Shown: one piece after another, positions 36,781 through 47,448 of the stretch
Numbering within the stretch: the first letter of the stretch is position 1
Layout: every line of letters begins with the position of its first letter
Source: Enterobacterales bacterium
GTDB taxonomy: Bacteria; Pseudomonadota; Gammaproteobacteria; Enterobacterales; Kangiellaceae
Direction: 5' to 3'
NCBI GenBank assembly: GCA_030949565.1
Contig: JAUZSK010000026.1
Location: 1-48,960 of the forward strand
Length of the DNA: 48,960 nucleotides
Translations under genes and position numbers: made by a program
Notes under the pieces: generated by a model
The model's database searches: none
What the model saw: the letters and a program-made list of their open reading frames with translations, nothing else
Told to the model about the DNA's origin: nothing

Positions 36781-39336
36781 TTGGAAAGACATAAACATAT
36801 CGATAGCTATAATTCCGTAGATGTTGAATCCGCGTTATACGAGATCACTGAACTTGGTATTTCAAGCGTTTCAATGGATGACTATTATGCCAAAATCCAC
36901 CAGATCATTGGTCGTTTGACCTATGCGTCTAATTTCTATATTGCGCTCTACGATCAAAAAACGAGTCGGGTTAAATTTGTCTATTTTGTGGACGAAGTAG
37001 ACACCGATCTCAATCTGGATAATTTACGAGAACTGACCCAACAAGATCTGCTTAAGTCGGCAACAGGTTATTTACTTCAAAGTAAAAAACTATTACACAT
37101 GAGTTCAACGCAATCGATTCAGATGGAAAAGGATGGATTAATTGATCGTCGAGGTTCTGATTCAGCCGACTGGCTAGGTGTGCCCCTGATTTATAAAAAT
37201 GAAGTATTAGGAGCGATGGTTATTCAAAGCTACAACCTTGATATCACCTATGGAACGAAAGAAGAAAACATCTTAATGTTTGTGGCGCGTCAAATTGCTC
37301 TTTTAATTAAGAGTAAGTTGTCAGAGCAAGAATTAATTGAATCGAATCGAATGCTTGAAAAACGGGTCAAAGAACGTACAGAATCTTTGAATGAAATGAA
37401 TTCAGAGTTAAACTTAGAAGTTGATGAGCGAAGAAAAAGTGAGGACATTCAGGCAGCACTTTTTAAAATAACCGATTTAGTCAGCACTTCGAGTAGCTTG
37501 AATGATTTTTTTGCGAGTGTTCATCAAGTTATTGCAAAACTGATGTATGCAGAAAATGAATATATTGCTCTACTGTCAGATGATGACCAATATGTTGAAT
37601 TTTTATACTATGTTGACCAAATTGATGAAAGGCCTAGAAAGCGAAAAATGACAGAGAATAATAAAAAAATAGGGCTGACAGAGAGAATTTTAACGAGTGG
37701 TGAAGTGGTTCATTTTAATCGTCATATAGAAGATGAAAAAGCCACCAGTGGAACCGATTGTGCTTCTTTCTTGGGTGTTCCATTAATGGATAAAAATAGA
37801 ACTTTTGGGGTTCTAGCGGTTCAAAGTTATCAACAGGACATCATCTATGACGAGACAGACAAAAAAGTGTTAATGACCATTGGCAAACAAATTGCCATCG
37901 CTATTTTGAGAAAAAAAGACAGTGACACTTTAAAATCAGCGCACGAATTTTTAGAAAGGCGAGTGGAAGAGCGTACATCGGAACTGCAAGATACCATTAA
38001 TAAACGAAAAATAATCGAAAAAAAGCTAGAACATGATTCGCTTCATGATGCGCTGACAAGCTTACCCAATAGGTTGTTCTTCTCCAATCATTTGGCTCAA
38101 CAAGTTGAAAGAAATAGAGGTGGTCTGGCTGAAAATTTTGCCGTGTTATTTTTAGACCTCGATCGATTTAAGTTGATTAATGACAGTCTTGGCCACCATG
38201 TTGGGGATTTGTTTTTGATTGAGATTAGTCAACGTTTGACCGAATGCTTGCGCGGTAATGATGTGATAGCAAGGCTTGGCGGTGATGAATTTTGTATCCT
38301 AATGAGACAGATAAGAAATAAAAAAATGGCCATTAAATTGGCAGCTAGAATTCTTAAAGAGCTTAAAAAGCCTGTGCTGGTTGAAAAGCACTCTTTAATT
38401 ACTAGTGCCAGTATTGGTATTAGAATGTCGGTTGATGGTGATGCCAGTGTTGGTGAGATAATGAGTGATGCCGATGCTGCGATGTATCGTGCTAAACACA
38501 AGGGGAAAAATTGTTTTTGTGTGTTTGATTCTGAAATAAAAAGCATAGTGACTGGACGTATGCAGATAGAAAATGATCTACGCAAAGCGGTGACAAATGA
38601 CGAGTTGTTCCTTGTTTTTCAACCCGTGGTTGATTTGAAAACCGAAAAGGTTGTGGGCTGTGAAGCGCTGATTCGGTGGAAGCATCCGGTGCAAGGTTTT
38701 CTACCACCGGATAAATTTATTCCTGTGGCGGAAGAAACGGGCATTATTGTTGAAATTGGGGAATTTGTTGCCCAAAAATCCGTTGAAGCATTGAAAGAGT
38801 TTTCCAAGCACCCTCATGCAAAGCACCTGTTTATTAATATTAATGTTTCGACGGTGCAGATTTTATCGCGAACATTTGATGATTTTGTACGTCAATTACT
38901 AGCCAGCAGTCAAGTGGACCCAGCCTTGTTTAATGTGGAAATTACCGAAAGTATTTTAATCGAAGACTACAAGGCGGCAACTAATTTTGTTAGAGAATTA
39001 AAAGCTATGGGTATCAAGGTTTACCTTGATGATTTTGGTACGGGTTTTTCTTCCTTAAGTTATTTACATCAATTTCCATTTGATGTGATAAAGTTGGACA
39101 AATCTTTTATTGATGCGATGGATATGGGAGAAAAGAATCTGGCTATTGTAGAATCAATTTCGAGCATGGCAAATAATTTGCATATTAAGATTGTGGCTGA
39201 GGGTATAGAAACTAAAAAACAGTTACAAAGACTGCAACAGTTCGGTTATCACTACGGGCAAGGCTATTATTTTGCAAAACCTATCGCTATTCAATCACTT
39301 TTAGACTTTGTGGGTAAAGAACTCGTTATTGACTAG
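36781..39336 (+). CDS. GAF-GAF-GGDEF-EAL c-di-GMP turnover protein
   Basis: 851 residues, no signal peptide or membrane segment, so cytoplasmic. Two tandem GAF domains (about 15-175 and 225-370) are joined by coiled coils (RMLEKRVKERTESLNEMNSE and a second copy ERRVEERTSELQDTINKR). The GGDEF domain has intact RLGGDEFC with I-site RGND five residues before it. The EAL domain has CEALIRWKHP, YLDDFGTGFSSLSYL, VIKLDKSFID and VAEGIETKKQLQ: all key phosphodiesterase residues. Net output depends on the GAF ligand, unknown here. The start is TTG at 36781 with a weak ribosome-binding site; an ATG further in is possible. It overlaps the rsgA stop by 4 bases, tail to tail. Confidence 0.9.
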   Translation: MERHKHIDSYNSVDVESALYEITELGISSVSMDDYYAKIHQIIGRLTYASNFYIALYDQKTSRVKFVYFVDEVDTDLNLDNLRELTQQDLLKSATGYLLQSKKLLHMSSTQSIQMEKDGLIDRRGSDSADWLGVPLIYKNEVLGAMVIQSYNLDITYGTKEENILMFVARQIALLIKSKLSEQELIESNRMLEKRVKERTESLNEMNSELNLEVDERRKSEDIQAALFKITDLVSTSSSLNDFFASVHQVIAKLMYAENEYIALLSDDDQYVEFLYYVDQIDERPRKRKMTENNKKIGLTERILTSGEVVHFNRHIEDEKATSGTDCASFLGVPLMDKNRTFGVLAVQSYQQDIIYDETDKKVLMTIGKQIAIAILRKKDSDTLKSAHEFLERRVEERTSELQDTINKRKIIEKKLEHDSLHDALTSLPNRLFFSNHLAQQVERNRGGLAENFAVLFLDLDRFKLINDSLGHHVGDLFLIEISQRLTECLRGNDVIARLGGDEFCILMRQIRNKKMAIKLAARILKELKKPVLVEKHSLITSASIGIRMSVDGDASVGEIMSDADAAMYRAKHKGKNCFCVFDSEIKSIVTGRMQIENDLRKAVTNDELFLVFQPVVDLKTEKVVGCEALIRWKHPVQGFLPPDKFIPVAEETGIIVEIGEFVAQKSVEALKEFSKHPHAKHLFININVSTVQILSRTFDDFVRQLLASSQVDPALFNVEITESILIEDYKAATNFVRELKAMGIKVYLDDFGTGFSSLSYLHQFPFDVIKLDKSFIDAMDMGEKNLAIVESISSMANNLHIKIVAEGIETKKQLQRLQQFGYHYGQGYYFAKPIAIQSLLDFVGKELVID

Positions 39337-40340
39337 AGTTCATTATTGTCTAGGATCTTTAGATAGTTTTGCCAGCGAAGCTTGTTAATTTTTGCTTCTT
39401 CTACCGCTTGGATAATTTGACAACCGGGTTCTTTGCTGTGTAGGCAGTCACGATATTTACAACTTCCTAGGTAGTCTCTAAATTCACGAAATCCTTGCGC
39501 AATTTGATTCGGTTCTAAATGCCATAAGCCAAACTCTCTTATGCCAGGAGAATCTACCACTAAACCCTGCTTTATATCCTGTGGGTTTAAGCAGAATAAT
39601 TGTGATGCGGTGGTCGTATGTTGACCCAGACGGGAGTTATCAGAAACGACTTTGGTGGCCAGTTGCTGGTCGGGAAACAACCAATTAATAATCGAAGATT
39701 TCCCCACGCCGGATTGGCCGACAAGAATGCTTTCATGCTGATTTAAATTTTCGATTAGCTGGCCTTTTCCTAGTTGACTTTTGGTGCTGGTTTTTATAAT
39801 GGGATAATTTAATTGTGCATAGATAGCAAGCTGTTGTTCAATTTGTTGTTTTTCAATTTCAGCGCTTAAATCCCATTTATTAGCCACCAGTATAATATCA
39901 ATCTCACTATTCTCTATAGCAATCAAATAACGATCCAGTAATATGGATGAAAAATCGGGTAAGGGGGCTAGTAGAATGAAAGCTCTATCTATATTGGCGA
40001 CTACCGGTTTTAACCCTTGATGGGGGGACGGGCGTTGTAGTAGCGAGTGCCGTTCGCCGATGGATTCAATGATTCCTTGCTGTTGAGCATCGAGTCGAAA
40101 CTCTATAAAATCCCCAGTCACCGGTGAACCTAAATTCTGTCTTAAAAAGCATCGATAGGTTTGACCGTTGGTCATATCTAACACATCGGCTTGCTCTCCA
40201 AAGCGAGAAACCATTCGTCCATGACGGCGTTCACCCAATTGACCAAGGGATAACGAAGCTTTATTCTGATCGGTCGCCTTTTGTTGAGTCTTTTTAATTT
40301 GTCGCTTTTGGTTTTTGGTTAATTTATCGCGTTTTACCAA
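39333..40340 (-). CDS. rsgA: Ribosome small-subunit GTPase RsgA
   Basis: 335 residues. A late 30S-maturation GTPase. The circularly permuted G-motif order is seen: G4 VANKWDLS precedes G1 GQSGVGKSSIINWL and G3 DSPGIREFG. An OB-fold N-terminal domain (YRCFLRQNLGSPVTGDFIE) and a C-terminal zinc knuckle (SCKYRDCLHSKEPGCQI) complete the family architecture. The lysine-rich N-terminus (TKNQKRQIKKTQQKATDQNK) is usual. Divergent from orn, a conserved arrangement. Confidence 0.95.
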   Translation of the reverse strand: MVKRDKLTKNQKRQIKKTQQKATDQNKASLSLGQLGERRHGRMVSRFGEQADVLDMTNGQTYRCFLRQNLGSPVTGDFIEFRLDAQQQGIIESIGERHSLLQRPSPHQGLKPVVANIDRAFILLAPLPDFSSILLDRYLIAIENSEIDIILVANKWDLSAEIEKQQIEQQLAIYAQLNYPIIKTSTKSQLGKGQLIENLNQHESILVGQSGVGKSSIINWLFPDQQLATKVVSDNSRLGQHTTTASQLFCLNPQDIKQGLVVDSPGIREFGLWHLEPNQIAQGFREFRDYLGSCKYRDCLHSKEPGCQIIQAVEEAKINKLRWQNYLKILDNNEL

Positions 40341-40598
40341 GTGATGATCTCTTTTATTGATGCAAAGTGAATTTATTGAGCAATCAAAAGCATTTTAACC
40401 TTAAAACAAGGCTCCGCATAGCTAACGGCTCGAATATCAGTGGTATTTCCTGCTAGAATAACAACAGGGCACCTTTTACGCTATTTTATCACCCTGCTTC
40501 GATGTATCAGGACCGGATATGACCAACAACTAGCAATATTTATAATCAATAGCTCAAGTGCGGATCATTGCTTTGAGCCAAATGCAAGGAATTAAGAC
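40341..40598. other. rsgA/orn divergent intergenic region
   Basis: 258 bases with no supported gene. Promoters for both flanking genes should be here; I cannot assign -10/-35 elements with confidence. AAGGAATTAAG (40587-40597) is the likely orn ribosome-binding site. Confidence 0.4.
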
Positions 40599-41153
40599 AT
40601 GAAATCAGAAAGTCACTTAATTTGGATTGATTTAGAAATGACAGGGCTCGATCCCAATAAGGATAAGATCATTGAAATAGCCACCATTGTTACCGATAAA
40701 GATCTTAATATTCTTGCTGAGGGGCCGATGCTGGCGGTTACTCAACCGAAAGCGCTTTTGGACCAAATGGACTCTTGGTGTGTGGAGCATCATGGTCAAT
40801 CGGGATTAACTCAAAGGGTGCTCGATAGCCAGATAACCGACCAACAAGCAGAACAAGCGACCATTGAATTTCTGCAGCAATGGATAAAGCCAGGTTTGTC
40901 ACCAATGTGTGGTAACTCGATTGGTCAAGACCGGCGATTCTTAGTTAGGTATATGCCGAAACTGCATGATTATTTTCACTATCGAAATATTGATGTTAGC
41001 ACTTTAAAAGAGCTATCGAAGCGTTGGAAACCGCAGATATTGGATGGATTTAAAAAGCAAAATAAACACTTGGCGCTGGATGATATTCGCGAATCTATTG
41101 AAGAATTAGAATATTACCGCCGTCATTTGTTAGACTGTCCATCGGGCCAATAA
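40599..41153 (+). CDS. orn: Oligoribonuclease
   Basis: 184 residues. Degrades 2-5 nt RNAs, including pGpG from c-di-GMP breakdown, which matters given the several c-di-GMP genes nearby. DEDDh exonuclease residues are visible: [10 protein letters not shown] (first Asp/Glu), [16 protein letters not shown], and [14 protein letters not shown] with His and Asp at the end. Normal length. Probably co-transcribed with nnr (24-base gap). Confidence 0.97.
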   Translation: MKSESHLIWIDLEMTGLDPNKDKIIEIATIVTDKDLNILAEGPMLAVTQPKALLDQMDSWCVEHHGQSGLTQRVLDSQITDQQAEQATIEFLQQWIKPGLSPMCGNSIGQDRRFLVRYMPKLHDYFHYRNIDVSTLKELSKRWKPQILDGFKKQNKHLALDDIRESIEELEYYRRHLLDCPSGQ

Positions 41154-41177
41154 ATTTAATAGGATGATGCGTTTTTA

Positions 41178-42713
41178 ATGATTCGATTTCCGTTACAACC
41201 GGCTGTTGCACTTTACACTGCCGATCAAATTAAACAAATCGAAAAAGCCTATGCGGCTGAAGTCTCTGATGGCATGTTTCAATTGATGAAACGAGCCGGA
41301 TCAGCGGTTTTCAAATTAATTTCTATGCAATGGCCAGAAGCCAGGCGGATTTTAATTCTAGCCGGCAAGGGTAACAATGCCGGCGATGGGTTTGTGGTAG
41401 CAAAGCTAGCAGCCGAGAAAAGACTTAAAGTAACGCTTTGTTGCATTGAAGCAGAGCAATGCTTGGAGGGTGATGCCAAGCGCGCCTATGAACAAATGCC
41501 GCAGCGAGTGATCGACCCCGTGGATGTATCGCAGTTGAATTACCAGAAATATGATTTGATCGTTGATGCTATGCTGGGGACCGGGCTTAAGGGAGGGCCT
41601 AAAGGCGCTTATCTTAGCTGTATCAATTCAGCCAATGCGAGCGGTCTACCTATTTTGTCTATCGATATCCCAACAGGGCTTGAGGCCGACACTGGTTTTG
41701 TTTATAGCGACGCGATTAAAGCGGCTCATACGGTCACTTTTGTAGGATATAAAAAGGGTCTTTATACGGGCGCTGCCGCTAATTTTCGGGGGCAGGTTAA
41801 ACTTGCTAAACTGGATATTCCCGATAAGTATTTTGATCAGGGGCCTTTTCATTTGTTTTCACAGAATTGGCACAGTATCAAACATCGACTGAAGCCTCGG
41901 CCAGTCGCTTGTCACAAGGGGATGTTTGGTCATACCATTGTTATTGGTGGGAACCAGGGTATGTCAGGTGCGGCGATATTGGCTTCAAGAGCATCTGCCC
42001 GAAGCGGCAGCGGATTAACGTCAGCTTGGGTGGCTGCTGATTGCGCCGCCTCTATCGTCAATCATACGCCGGAGGTAATGGCGAAGGGCATTGCGTTAAA
42101 TCAGATCGATGGCATGGTTAAACGGTTAGAAAAACAGGCAACCACCTTTGTTATTGGACCTGGATTAGGGATGGATGACTGGTCACAAGCTTGGATTGAT
42201 AGCTTGTCAAAATCTGCGGCAACCCGACAATGCGCTCAAGTTTGGGATGCCGATGGTCTTAATCTACTGGCTAAAATGGATTCTGCGGATATTAATTATC
42301 ATAATCATCATCGTATTTTAACACCTCATCCAGCAGAAGCCGCACGCTTACTTAGAACCAGTACTTACTCTATTGAGCAAGATCGTTTTGCCGCAGCGCA
42401 AGCCATTGTTGATCTCTTTGGTGGTGTTTGCGTGCTGAAAGGCAATGGAACAATTATTGTCGACCAAAAAGGCTTTCAGGCGGTGTGCCCTGTGGGTAAC
42501 CCTGGGATGGCTGCCGGTGGTATGGGCGATGTGCTAGCTGGAATCATTGGGGCATTATTATCACAGGGGCATAGTTTAATGGACGCAGCGGTCTTAGGTG
42601 TTTGCATCCATGGTGAAGCCGCAGATAGAGCGGCGGGGCCAAAGGGTTACTACCGAGGATTGATGGCCAGCGATCTATTTTCACATTTTAGTCGCTTATT
42701 AAATCCGTCTTAA
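41178..42713 (+). CDS. nnr: Bifunctional NAD(P)H-hydrate epimerase/dehydratase
   Basis: 511 residues. Repairs damaged NAD(P)H hydrates. The N-terminal YjeF epimerase domain (about 1-220) shows GKGNNAGDGFVVAKLAAE and DAMLGTGLKGGPKGAYLS; the C-terminal ribokinase-like dehydratase shows IGGNQGMSGAAILASRASAR, ILTPHPAEAARLL and GNPGMAAGGMGDVLAGIIG. It lies immediately before tsaE, the usual gammaproteobacterial order (nnr-tsaE-amiB-mutL-miaA-hfq). Confidence 0.95.
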   Translation: MIRFPLQPAVALYTADQIKQIEKAYAAEVSDGMFQLMKRAGSAVFKLISMQWPEARRILILAGKGNNAGDGFVVAKLAAEKRLKVTLCCIEAEQCLEGDAKRAYEQMPQRVIDPVDVSQLNYQKYDLIVDAMLGTGLKGGPKGAYLSCINSANASGLPILSIDIPTGLEADTGFVYSDAIKAAHTVTFVGYKKGLYTGAAANFRGQVKLAKLDIPDKYFDQGPFHLFSQNWHSIKHRLKPRPVACHKGMFGHTIVIGGNQGMSGAAILASRASARSGSGLTSAWVAADCAASIVNHTPEVMAKGIALNQIDGMVKRLEKQATTFVIGPGLGMDDWSQAWIDSLSKSAATRQCAQVWDADGLNLLAKMDSADINYHNHHRILTPHPAEAARLLRTSTYSIEQDRFAAAQAIVDLFGGVCVLKGNGTIIVDQKGFQAVCPVGNPGMAAGGMGDVLAGIIGALLSQGHSLMDAAVLGVCIHGEAADRAAGPKGYYRGLMASDLFSHFSRLLNPS

Positions 42714-42800
42714 ATATTGCAAATGTTAAAACGGTGTTTAATACTGCTGGTGAGTTTGTTCGATAATGTTTAAAATAGAATGAATTTCCCTTTTTAACTT

Positions 42801-43271
42801 TTGTCAAAGCCTGTGAAACAACTGCTCAAAGATGAATCCGACACCCTTGATTTTGGCGCAAACTTAGCTAAAAGCTTACCGGCTAAAGGAATTATTTTCC
42901 TGTACGGTGATTTAGGTGCCGGTAAAACAACTTTAGTCAGAGGGATATTGCAAGCGTTAGGTCATCAAGGCAGCACAAAAAGTCCGACTTATACATTGGT
43001 TGAACCCTACAAAATAGGTCAACAGTTGATTTATCACTTTGATTTATATCGTTTATCCGATGCTGAAGAGTTAGAATACATGGGGATAAGGGATTATTTG
43101 GATGAGAAAGCTTTGTGTTTTATTGAATGGCCGCAAAATGGAGTTGGTTTTCTTCCACCGGCAGATTTGTCGATTAGCCTTGCCTATGAAGGGCTGCAAC
43201 GAATAATCACACTTGAAGCTGGTCATCACCAATGGCAAAATCGAATAGAATCATTATCCGTTGAAAAATAA
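42801..43271 (+). CDS. tsaE: tRNA t6A-modification ATPase TsaE
   Basis: About 156 residues. Works with TsaB, TsaC and TsaD to make t6A37 on ANN-decoding tRNAs. P-loop LYGDLGAGKTTLVRGILQAL, then STKSPTYTLVEPYK and FIEWPQNG are family motifs. The start is uncertain: TTG 42801 (reported) or GTG 42813; neither has a strong ribosome-binding site, so translation could be low or coupled to transcription of nnr. Confidence 0.93.
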   Translation: MSKPVKQLLKDESDTLDFGANLAKSLPAKGIIFLYGDLGAGKTTLVRGILQALGHQGSTKSPTYTLVEPYKIGQQLIYHFDLYRLSDAEELEYMGIRDYLDEKALCFIEWPQNGVGFLPPADLSISLAYEGLQRIITLEAGHHQWQNRIESLSVEK

Positions 43272-43325
43272 TTTTTTATTTATCAGAAATAACAACATCA
43301 TTTGGGATTGAAACAATAAATTAAA

Positions 43326-44627
43326 ATGCAACGCTGTAAAATAACAATATTAATACTGCTGATGTTTTTGTTTGCGAGCAGTTTTCAATCACTGCTAGCT
43401 GCAGAAATTAAAGGTATCCGTTTGTGGCAAGACCCAGAAAAAACAAGAGTCGTTTTGGATTTAACCGGTAAGGTTGAATATAAAGTATTCACCCTCAGCA
43501 ATCCCTCACGATTAGTCATCGATCTTAAAGCTTTCGAATTGAAAGTCCTACTCGAAAAAGTGGAGTTACCACCGAAACTGGTGAAAGATATCCGTAGTAG
43601 TCGTCATTCTAAATTTTTGCGAATTGTGATGGATTTAAGCAACTCGGTGAGTAGCAAATCATTTACTTTAAAACCCTATCAAAAATTTGGACATCGACTA
43701 GTGGTCGATTTAAGACCTAAGGGTAGTAAAAAGAAGGTGGTTAAACGGGCGGCGTCGCAGATGATGAATAAAAACCGCGATGTGGTGGTGGTTATTGATG
43801 CTGGTCATGGTGGCGAGGACCCCGGAGCGCCTGGTGGTGAAAAACAGGTCTGTCTTGCGGTCGCAAAAAGACTAGCGACTTTAATTAATAAGCAAAAAGG
43901 TATGAAGTCGGTTTTAACGCGCAGTGGTGATTATTATGTAGGGTTGCGCAAACGAACTGAAATTGCGCGGAAAAATAAAGCTGATTTATTTATTTCCCTT
44001 CACGCTGATGGTTTTCATGATAAAAAAGTAAGAGGTACCGCCGTTTGGATTTTATCACCAAAAGGCGCCAGCTCGGAAATGGGACGATGGTTAGAGAATC
44101 AAGAAGAAGCTTCCGACTTAGCTGGTGGTGTGGATATTTCTCATCAAGATCCTTTAGTAGCTAAAGTCATTATTGATTTATCGATGAATCATTCCGTGGG
44201 CGAGTCGGTAAAAGCAGCTGAAGTAGTGCGTCAACAACTGGCTAAAAGTATGCCCAAAATGCATGGTAAAACAATTAAAAAGGCCGCTTTTGTTGTGCTA
44301 AAGATGCCCGATATTCCGTCCATGATGGTGGAGATGGGGTATATATCTAATAAGAAGGAAAATAAGCTGTTAAAATCGACCAAGCATCAAAAGAAGATAG
44401 CCAGCTCTATTTTTAAAGGTGTAAAAAATTACTTTCGTAAAAGTCCTCCCGCTGGCAGTCTCTATGCATCTTTAGCCAAAATGAAATCCTATCGGGTCAA
44501 GTCTGGAGACACGCTGTCTGAAATCGCGCAACGCCACGGAACCTCCTTGCAAGAGTTACGAAACTACAATCAGCTAAAAAATGATCGACTTCGTGTTGGT
44601 CAAGTGATTCAGATCCCCGGTGTGTGA
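43326..44627 (+). CDS. amiB: N-acetylmuramoyl-L-alanine amidase AmiB
   Basis: 433 residues, periplasmic. Splits septal peptidoglycan for daughter-cell separation. Signal peptide ILILLMFLFASSFQSLLAAE; AMIN domain (about 35-130, IRLWQDPEKTRVVLDLTG); Zn-dependent Amidase_3 domain with VIDAGHGGEDPGAPGG, SLHADGFHD and MVEMGYISN; one C-terminal LysM repeat (YRVKSGDTLSEIAQRHGTS). The stop overlaps the mutL start by one base (TGATG), so they are coupled. Confidence 0.95.
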   Translation: MQRCKITILILLMFLFASSFQSLLAAEIKGIRLWQDPEKTRVVLDLTGKVEYKVFTLSNPSRLVIDLKAFELKVLLEKVELPPKLVKDIRSSRHSKFLRIVMDLSNSVSSKSFTLKPYQKFGHRLVVDLRPKGSKKKVVKRAASQMMNKNRDVVVVIDAGHGGEDPGAPGGEKQVCLAVAKRLATLINKQKGMKSVLTRSGDYYVGLRKRTEIARKNKADLFISLHADGFHDKKVRGTAVWILSPKGASSEMGRWLENQEEASDLAGGVDISHQDPLVAKVIIDLSMNHSVGESVKAAEVVRQQLAKSMPKMHGKTIKKAAFVVLKMPDIPSMMVEMGYISNKKENKLLKSTKHQKKIASSIFKGVKNYFRKSPPAGSLYASLAKMKSYRVKSGDTLSEIAQRHGTSLQELRNYNQLKNDRLRVGQVIQIPGV

Positions 44628-46489
44628 TGGTGTCGAATTCATCTGACCAAAGTAAATTAGCGCTTAGAGCAAAACCCATTCATCGTCTGGACAATCGTTT
44701 AGCTAATCAAATTGCGGCAGGTGAAGTGGTTGAAAGACCGGCCTCGGTGGTAAAAGAACTTTTAGAAAATGCCATTGATTCTGGTGCCACTCGTATTGAT
44801 GTCGATATCGAACGTGGTGGAACGCGGCTTATCCGAGTGACCGATAATGGCTGTGGTATTGAAAAAGATGATTTAGTTCTAGCCTTGTCGCGGCATGCCA
44901 CCAGTAAAATAACCAGCATTAATGATCTTGCTGCCATATCCAGTTTAGGCTTTCGAGGAGAAGCTCTAGCCAGTATTGGTTCGGTCTCACGATTATGCTT
45001 AACCTCGCGGACTCATCAATCACGATATGCATGGCAAGCCAAGGCTGAAGGTCGAGATATGTCGGTTGAGCTTGAGCCTGCGGCTGCCACCATTGGTACC
45101 CGAGTTGAGATTGCTGATTTATTTTATAATACGCCAGCGAGATTAAAATTTTTACGCGCAGAGAAAACTGAATTTGCCCATATTGAAGAGATTTTTAAGC
45201 GTCATGCTTTAGCTAACCCCGCCATTGCTTTGGTGTTAAAACATAAGGGTAAAGTCGTTAAACGTATTCCTGCTAGTCAAGGAGCTGATGAGCAGTTTAA
45301 TCGCATTGGACGAATTTGTGGCAAAGCTTTTGCGGATAATTGTGTCGCCTTTAATTGTCAATTAGAAGACGTTCAAATCCATGGTTGGCTTGGATTACCG
45401 CATTTTCATCGCAGTGAGTCGGATTTGCAGTATGTGTTTGTTAATGGCCGCCCGGTGAAGGATAAAATGCTTAATCATGCCATTAAACAAGCCTATCAAG
45501 GCATGTTACCGCTTGGACGTATGGCGACCTTTGTTATCTTTTTAAGCCTCAATCCGCAGCAAATTGATGTTAATGTACACCCCACCAAACATGAAGTTAG
45601 GTTCGATCAATCACGTATGGTGCATGATCTTTTAGTTAAATCTGTGTCTGAGGCATTAACTCAAGCGGTCGAACAATATGGATCCGCTGAAACAGGTTTT
45701 AATCCTGTGGGCAGCGCTTTTGTTGAGCCAGCGAGAGTTTCCCAGCAAGTAAATGAATATATGAATGAGACCGATTCTTTTCAGCCGGATGTTAGTTCTT
45801 TAAGCCGTTTGCAAAATTATTCTAGTGGTCACTCTAGTTCAACAAACTATTCTAGTAACCCTGTGACCTCGCTGAATCGGGCGACGAGCTCTGGTCTTTC
45901 AACGGTTGCTTACCAAATGGTGGAGTATGATCTACCGCCATCAGATAAGTTGGATCTAAAGGTGTTATATACTTTTTCCAATGGTTTAATGCTGCTAAAC
46001 GCACACAAAAATTTGTATCTTATCGAGCCGCAAAGGCTGCTGAAAAGCTATTTAGAAAAATTATTGAGTAAGGCGTTGAAACCAAGCCAAAAGCCTTTGT
46101 TATTTCCTCAGATACTGTCCAATGATGCCAGTCAATTAGAGGATATGAATTATTTTAATTGTTATAAACAGCTAGGATTTGAGTTAACACCCACTGATGT
46201 GGACTCAGTTCAAGAATCTAAATTGATGTTGCTGCAAATTCCACAATGGTTGCTGGGTCATCCCACTGAATTGCTAGTCAAGCAACTAGAAGACTGCCTA
46301 AGTCATAACCAACAAGTAAAAGCATTAATTGCTGATACTTTGTTGAGTCAATTTTTTAGTGATCCTAATCTGATCGATCATCAACTAATTCTTTATTGTT
46401 TAACTCAGCTTGAATTTCCCATCGGAGACAATCAATTTAGTCGTGAATTGAGCTCCAAAATGGTCGAAAATCTATTCAATGAAAATTAA
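44627..46489 (+). CDS. mutL: DNA mismatch-repair protein MutL
   Basis: About 620 residues. Couples MutS mismatch recognition to strand incision. GHKL ATPase motifs: [32 protein letters not shown] and [27 protein letters not shown] marks the end of the N-terminal domain. The C-terminal dimerisation domain has no DQHAxxER-like endonuclease motif ([16 protein letters not shown] instead), consistent with the E. coli-type MutH-dependent or non-nicking form. The start is ATG 44627 overlapping the amiB TGA; a GTG at 44624 is less likely. Overlaps miaA by 11 bases. Confidence 0.95.
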   Translation: MVSNSSDQSKLALRAKPIHRLDNRLANQIAAGEVVERPASVVKELLENAIDSGATRIDVDIERGGTRLIRVTDNGCGIEKDDLVLALSRHATSKITSINDLAAISSLGFRGEALASIGSVSRLCLTSRTHQSRYAWQAKAEGRDMSVELEPAAATIGTRVEIADLFYNTPARLKFLRAEKTEFAHIEEIFKRHALANPAIALVLKHKGKVVKRIPASQGADEQFNRIGRICGKAFADNCVAFNCQLEDVQIHGWLGLPHFHRSESDLQYVFVNGRPVKDKMLNHAIKQAYQGMLPLGRMATFVIFLSLNPQQIDVNVHPTKHEVRFDQSRMVHDLLVKSVSEALTQAVEQYGSAETGFNPVGSAFVEPARVSQQVNEYMNETDSFQPDVSSLSRLQNYSSGHSSSTNYSSNPVTSLNRATSSGLSTVAYQMVEYDLPPSDKLDLKVLYTFSNGLMLLNAHKNLYLIEPQRLLKSYLEKLLSKALKPSQKPLLFPQILSNDASQLEDMNYFNCYKQLGFELTPTDVDSVQESKLMLLQIPQWLLGHPTELLVKQLEDCLSHNQQVKALIADTLLSQFFSDPNLIDHQLILYCLTQLEFPIGDNQFSRELSSKMVENLFNEN

Positions 46490-47448
46490 ACAGAGCAAAG
46501 CACCGATTGTTTTTCTTATGGGGCCTACCGCTAGCGGTAAAACGGCCTTAGCAATGGAACTGGTAGCTAATAAATCTGGCCAAGCGAGTTCACAGCGGCA
46601 ATACGAGATTATAAGCGTTGATTCCGCTATGGTTTACCAGCAGATGGATATTGGAAGCGCTAAACCAACGGCACAAGAACTTGAACAGGCACCACATCGG
46701 CTGATTGATTTTATCGATCCAAAAACTAGTTATTCGGCTTCACAGTTTTGTAGCGACGCGACTGAGCATATTAATCAGATCCATAACTCGGGGTAATGTG
46801 CCTCTTTTGGTCGGAGGCACCATGTTATATTTTAAGGCGCTCAAAGATGGATTAGCCGATTTACCGGAGACCGATCCTAAGGTTCGAGCGGAGGTTAAAC
46901 AACGGCTGGATGAAAAAGGTATTGAAGCCTTACACCAAGAGCTGGCCAGTATTGATGCAGTGAGCGCCAAGCGACTGCACCCGAATGATACCCAAAGAAT
47001 TACGCGCGCCATTGAGGTGTATCAAATGAGTGGTAAAAGCCTTAGTCAATTGCATGCCGAACAGCAAACAAGACAACTACCCAATCCTTTGTTATCAATC
47101 GCGCTAGCACCCAAAGAGCGTAGTCAACTCGATCAGCGGATTATTCAGCGCTTTGAGCAAATGATGCAGCGGGGATTTTTACAAGAGGTTGAAGGATTAT
47201 ATCAACGCGGCGATCTTAACCTAGACTGTGCCTCTATGCGAAGCGTGGGCTACCGTCAGTTATGGCAACATTTGGCTGGTGAAATGAAATTAGATGATGC
47301 ATTAGACAAAGCGCTCATCGCGACTAGGCAATTAGCTAAACGGCAATATACTTGGCTAAGGAGTTGGCCTAAGATCCAATGGTTTGATCCCTTAGTTGAA
47401 AATGAGCGGCAAGCTTGTCTCAACGCCATCAAGGCTTTCAATTTATAG
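46479..47448 (+). CDS. miaA: tRNA dimethylallyltransferase MiaA (one frame break)
   Basis: Makes i6A37 in tRNAs reading UNN codons. P-loop [14 protein letters not shown], then [20 protein letters not shown] and [11 protein letters not shown]. Near 46793, TCGGGGTAATG breaks the frame (HNSG, stop); with one fewer G it reads [20 protein letters not shown] and continues YLRP-type [36 protein letters not shown] to 47448. Repaired length is 322 residues, normal. The G4 run (G3 expected) points to a sequencing insertion. Confidence 0.93.
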
